A stretch of DNA of 15,363 bases, taken from contig CALCTI010000428.1 in assembly GCA_937894105.1 (NCBI GenBank), positions 1 through 15,363 on the forward strand. The letters are read 5' to 3'. Source of the stretch: an uncultured cyanobacterium. GTDB lineage: Bacteria > Cyanobacteriota > Cyanobacteriia > CACIAM-69d. Position numbers and translations under genes: made by a program. Under the pieces are notes generated by a model, which was not told where the DNA came from, ran no database searches, and saw only the letters and a list, made by a program, of their open reading frames with translations. The stretch's first letter is position 1. Every line of letters begins with the position of its first letter. Of this stretch, positions 14,188 through 15,363 are shown piece by piece.

Positions 14188-14517
14188 CTAAGGGGAATCA
14201 GAGGGAATTACTTGGGCTGGGACGTCGGGTGCATCGGGAACTCCAAGGAGTCCGGCGCGCTGCAGGGCGATCGCCACCCCCACAGACACCAATCCTCCCA
14301 CGGCAATTCCAATGAGCAACACCCACACAAATACCTTTTTAAGCAGCTTCTTTCCGGCAGGGCTAACGGACTCGGGAGCTTGCACCGGGGTGCCGTAGCG
14401 CTGCAAAAAGTCAGCTTTTAAATTATTGCCGGGGACGTTGGCAGCGTCATTACCGGGCACATCTACCGGAGATTGATTGCCAGAGAAAGGATCGGAGGAA
14501 CCGGGTAGGGGAGCCAT
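14188..14517 (-). CDS. Hypothetical single-span membrane protein
   Basis: A 109-residue protein I do not recognise. The N-terminal 54 residues are Pro-, Gly- and Asn-rich and hydrophilic (MAPLPGSSDPFSGN). A basic cluster KKLLKK (56-61) precedes one hydrophobic helix (about 62-86, VFVWVLLIGIAVGG and onward), and a short Pro/Asp-rich tail of about 20 residues ends the protein. The basic residues before the helix predict the N-terminus in the cytoplasm. The ATG at 14515-14517 lacks a clear Shine-Dalgarno. The clean hydrophobic helix with positive-inside flanks and a HIP1 site within the frame argue for a real gene, but no homologue is known to me. It could be co-oriented with sphR only by chance. 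Confidence 0.55.
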   Translation of the reverse strand: MAPLPGSSDPFSGNQSPVDVPGNDAANVPGNNLKADFLQRYGTPVQAPESVSPAGKKLLKKVFVWVLLIGIAVGGLVSVGVAIALQRAGLLGVPDAPDVPAQVIPSDSP

Positions 14518-15000
14518 AGGGATGTAGAAACAGAAAGGGATTCGCAGAAAGGAACTCGAGGAAAATAACGTGAGGCAATGGTTTTGATGATGTTTGGAAG
14601 ATTTTAACGGTATTTACCGGGCATCAGTTTCTTTAAGATGCTTTGCGGCAAAGATGGAACCTTAGGAGGACAGGGTGGTCATTGAAACTAATTGCTTTCG
14701 AGCGATCGCCAAAACTTCATACTCTTTCTTGGGGGCGATCGTTAAAATTTTATATTTCTCCCGGGGGGAAGTTGCCAGATCAAATCAACTCTTAACCTAG
14801 CTTCCAGGGAAACACTTCGACAAGAACTCTTGCCAACAGTCCGACAAAAATGCCGCAAAAAGATTTTAAACGGGCACTTAAACAGAGAGAAACGGATTAA
14901 GCACATTTTTTCGGTGACCTAATGTTGCAGAAAACTAGCTGCTTTACCTAGTTTTGATGCCGCTTCTACAAAGCTGGCTTAATCATCAGGAAATGGTTCT
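14518..15000. other. Divergent spacer between two small hypothetical genes
   Basis: No gene recognised. It carries a 33-bp degenerate tandem pair (14702-14767) listed separately and must hold promoters for both flanking genes, but I could not pick a convincing one. AGGAGG-like AGGAGGAC at about 14662-14673 has no start codon with a long frame behind it. Confidence 0.45.
14702..14767. repeat. Degenerate 33-bp tandem pair starting with GCGATCG
   Basis: Two units start at 14702 and 14735, both with GCGATCG, then an AAAA block, an ATA block and a run of G. Over about the first 28 bases they differ at roughly ten positions, and every difference is C against T. They may be an old duplication or a chance alignment of pyrimidine-rich DNA around two HIP1-like sites. 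Confidence 0.4.
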
Positions 15001-15276
15001 ATGAATCGCGACGCTTTGAACGCTTTGGTTACCGCAATTTTAATGGTTGTGGGATTAATTGCCCTTAATCCTGGATCCATTCGAGGCGATCGCCATAGTG
15101 CCTTCCCAGCGCCTTGCGATTTCTTAAATACCTGCGCTCCTGAATCAGGCTATGACGACAATGGCGAAACGGAAACACCTCAAACGTTTCCCAAAGAACA
15201 TCGAGAAAATCCCCCATCCTCTATAACCGCAACCTACCGGAAATCCACGGTTAGCCACAAAGTCGCCGTTGATTAG
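15001..15276 (+). CDS. Hypothetical small exported or membrane-anchored protein
   Basis: A 91-residue protein without a family I recognise. It starts with a short charged end (MNRD), then a hydrophobic segment (residues about 6-22, LNALVTAILMVVGLIAL), and continues as a hydrophilic domain rich in Pro, Glu, Thr and Ser, with two cysteines (39 and 45) in PCDFLNTCAP. This fits a signal peptide or N-terminal anchor with a short periplasmic part; no clear cleavage motif is visible. The ATG at 15001 has AGGA nine bases upstream, a better ribosome site than most genes here. It stands alone; the remaining 87 bases of the window show no gene. Confidence 0.55.
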   Translation: MNRDALNALVTAILMVVGLIALNPGSIRGDRHSAFPAPCDFLNTCAPESGYDDNGETETPQTFPKEHRENPPSSITATYRKSTVSHKVAVD

Positions 15277-15363
15277 GACGTGTCCCCCAATAAAAGTCCA
15301 AAAGCTTTACCCAGTGGGGAGTGCGCGCCCTTGAAAATAAAAAATTTTAGGCGCTAAGATTCT

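Noticed and set aside
1..15363. Possible new defence or biosynthetic system
   Set aside because: All recognised genes are housekeeping or regulatory; the helicase is an ordinary UvrD-type gene without nuclease or other defence partners in view.

Overview
The window is chromosomal DNA from a cyanobacterium. It carries petC-petA (Rieske protein and cytochrome f of the b6f complex), small families I know only from cyanobacteria and plastids (DUF3067-type, DUF4278-type, a probable DUF4090-type), and an sphR-sphS-phoU phosphate regulation group. More than twenty copies of the HIP1 octamer GCGATCGC are scattered through genes and spacers. I cannot name the genus.

Layout. 1-2043 (+): the 3' part of a UvrD/PcrA-type DNA helicase gene, interrupted by an in-frame TAA inside a palindrome-rich insert between motifs II and III. 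2428-2613 (-): a small DUF4278-like gene with a clear Shine-Dalgarno, a candidate promoter and operator, and a structured 3' region ending in an intrinsic terminator. 3129-3602 (+): smpB, preceded by a short GC-rich repeat. 3764-4075 (-): a DUF3067-like gene, divergent from petC (4449-4988, +) and petA (5042-6043, +), which end at a strong terminator. 6118-6981 is a long spacer with two copies of a 49-nt hairpin/T9 element, a cloverleaf-like inverted-repeat element, and a candidate promoter for glcF (6982-8622, +). 8685-8975 (+): a small conserved protein gene. 9069-9980 (-) is decayed DNA: a surface-protein remnant fused to a truncated IS5-family element whose outer end lies about 12 bp from phoU. 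9992-13598 (-): sphR and sphS overlap by 20 bp, then a 684-bp AT-rich gap, then phoU. 14188-14517 (-) and 15001-15276 (+) are two unrecognised small proteins with one hydrophobic segment each.

How the genes work together. petC and petA encode two subunits of one electron-transfer complex and look like one operon. SphS, SphR and PhoU would form the phosphate-limitation sensing circuit. GlcF belongs to glycolate dehydrogenase, used in photorespiration. SmpB acts with tmRNA in ribosome rescue. The rest are unlinked housekeeping or unknown genes.

I see no defence island, prophage, CRISPR array, biosynthetic cluster or complete mobile element. The most unusual content is non-coding: the duplicated hairpin element, the cloverleaf element, the structured region after the DUF4278 gene, and the palindromic insert carrying the helicase stop codon.
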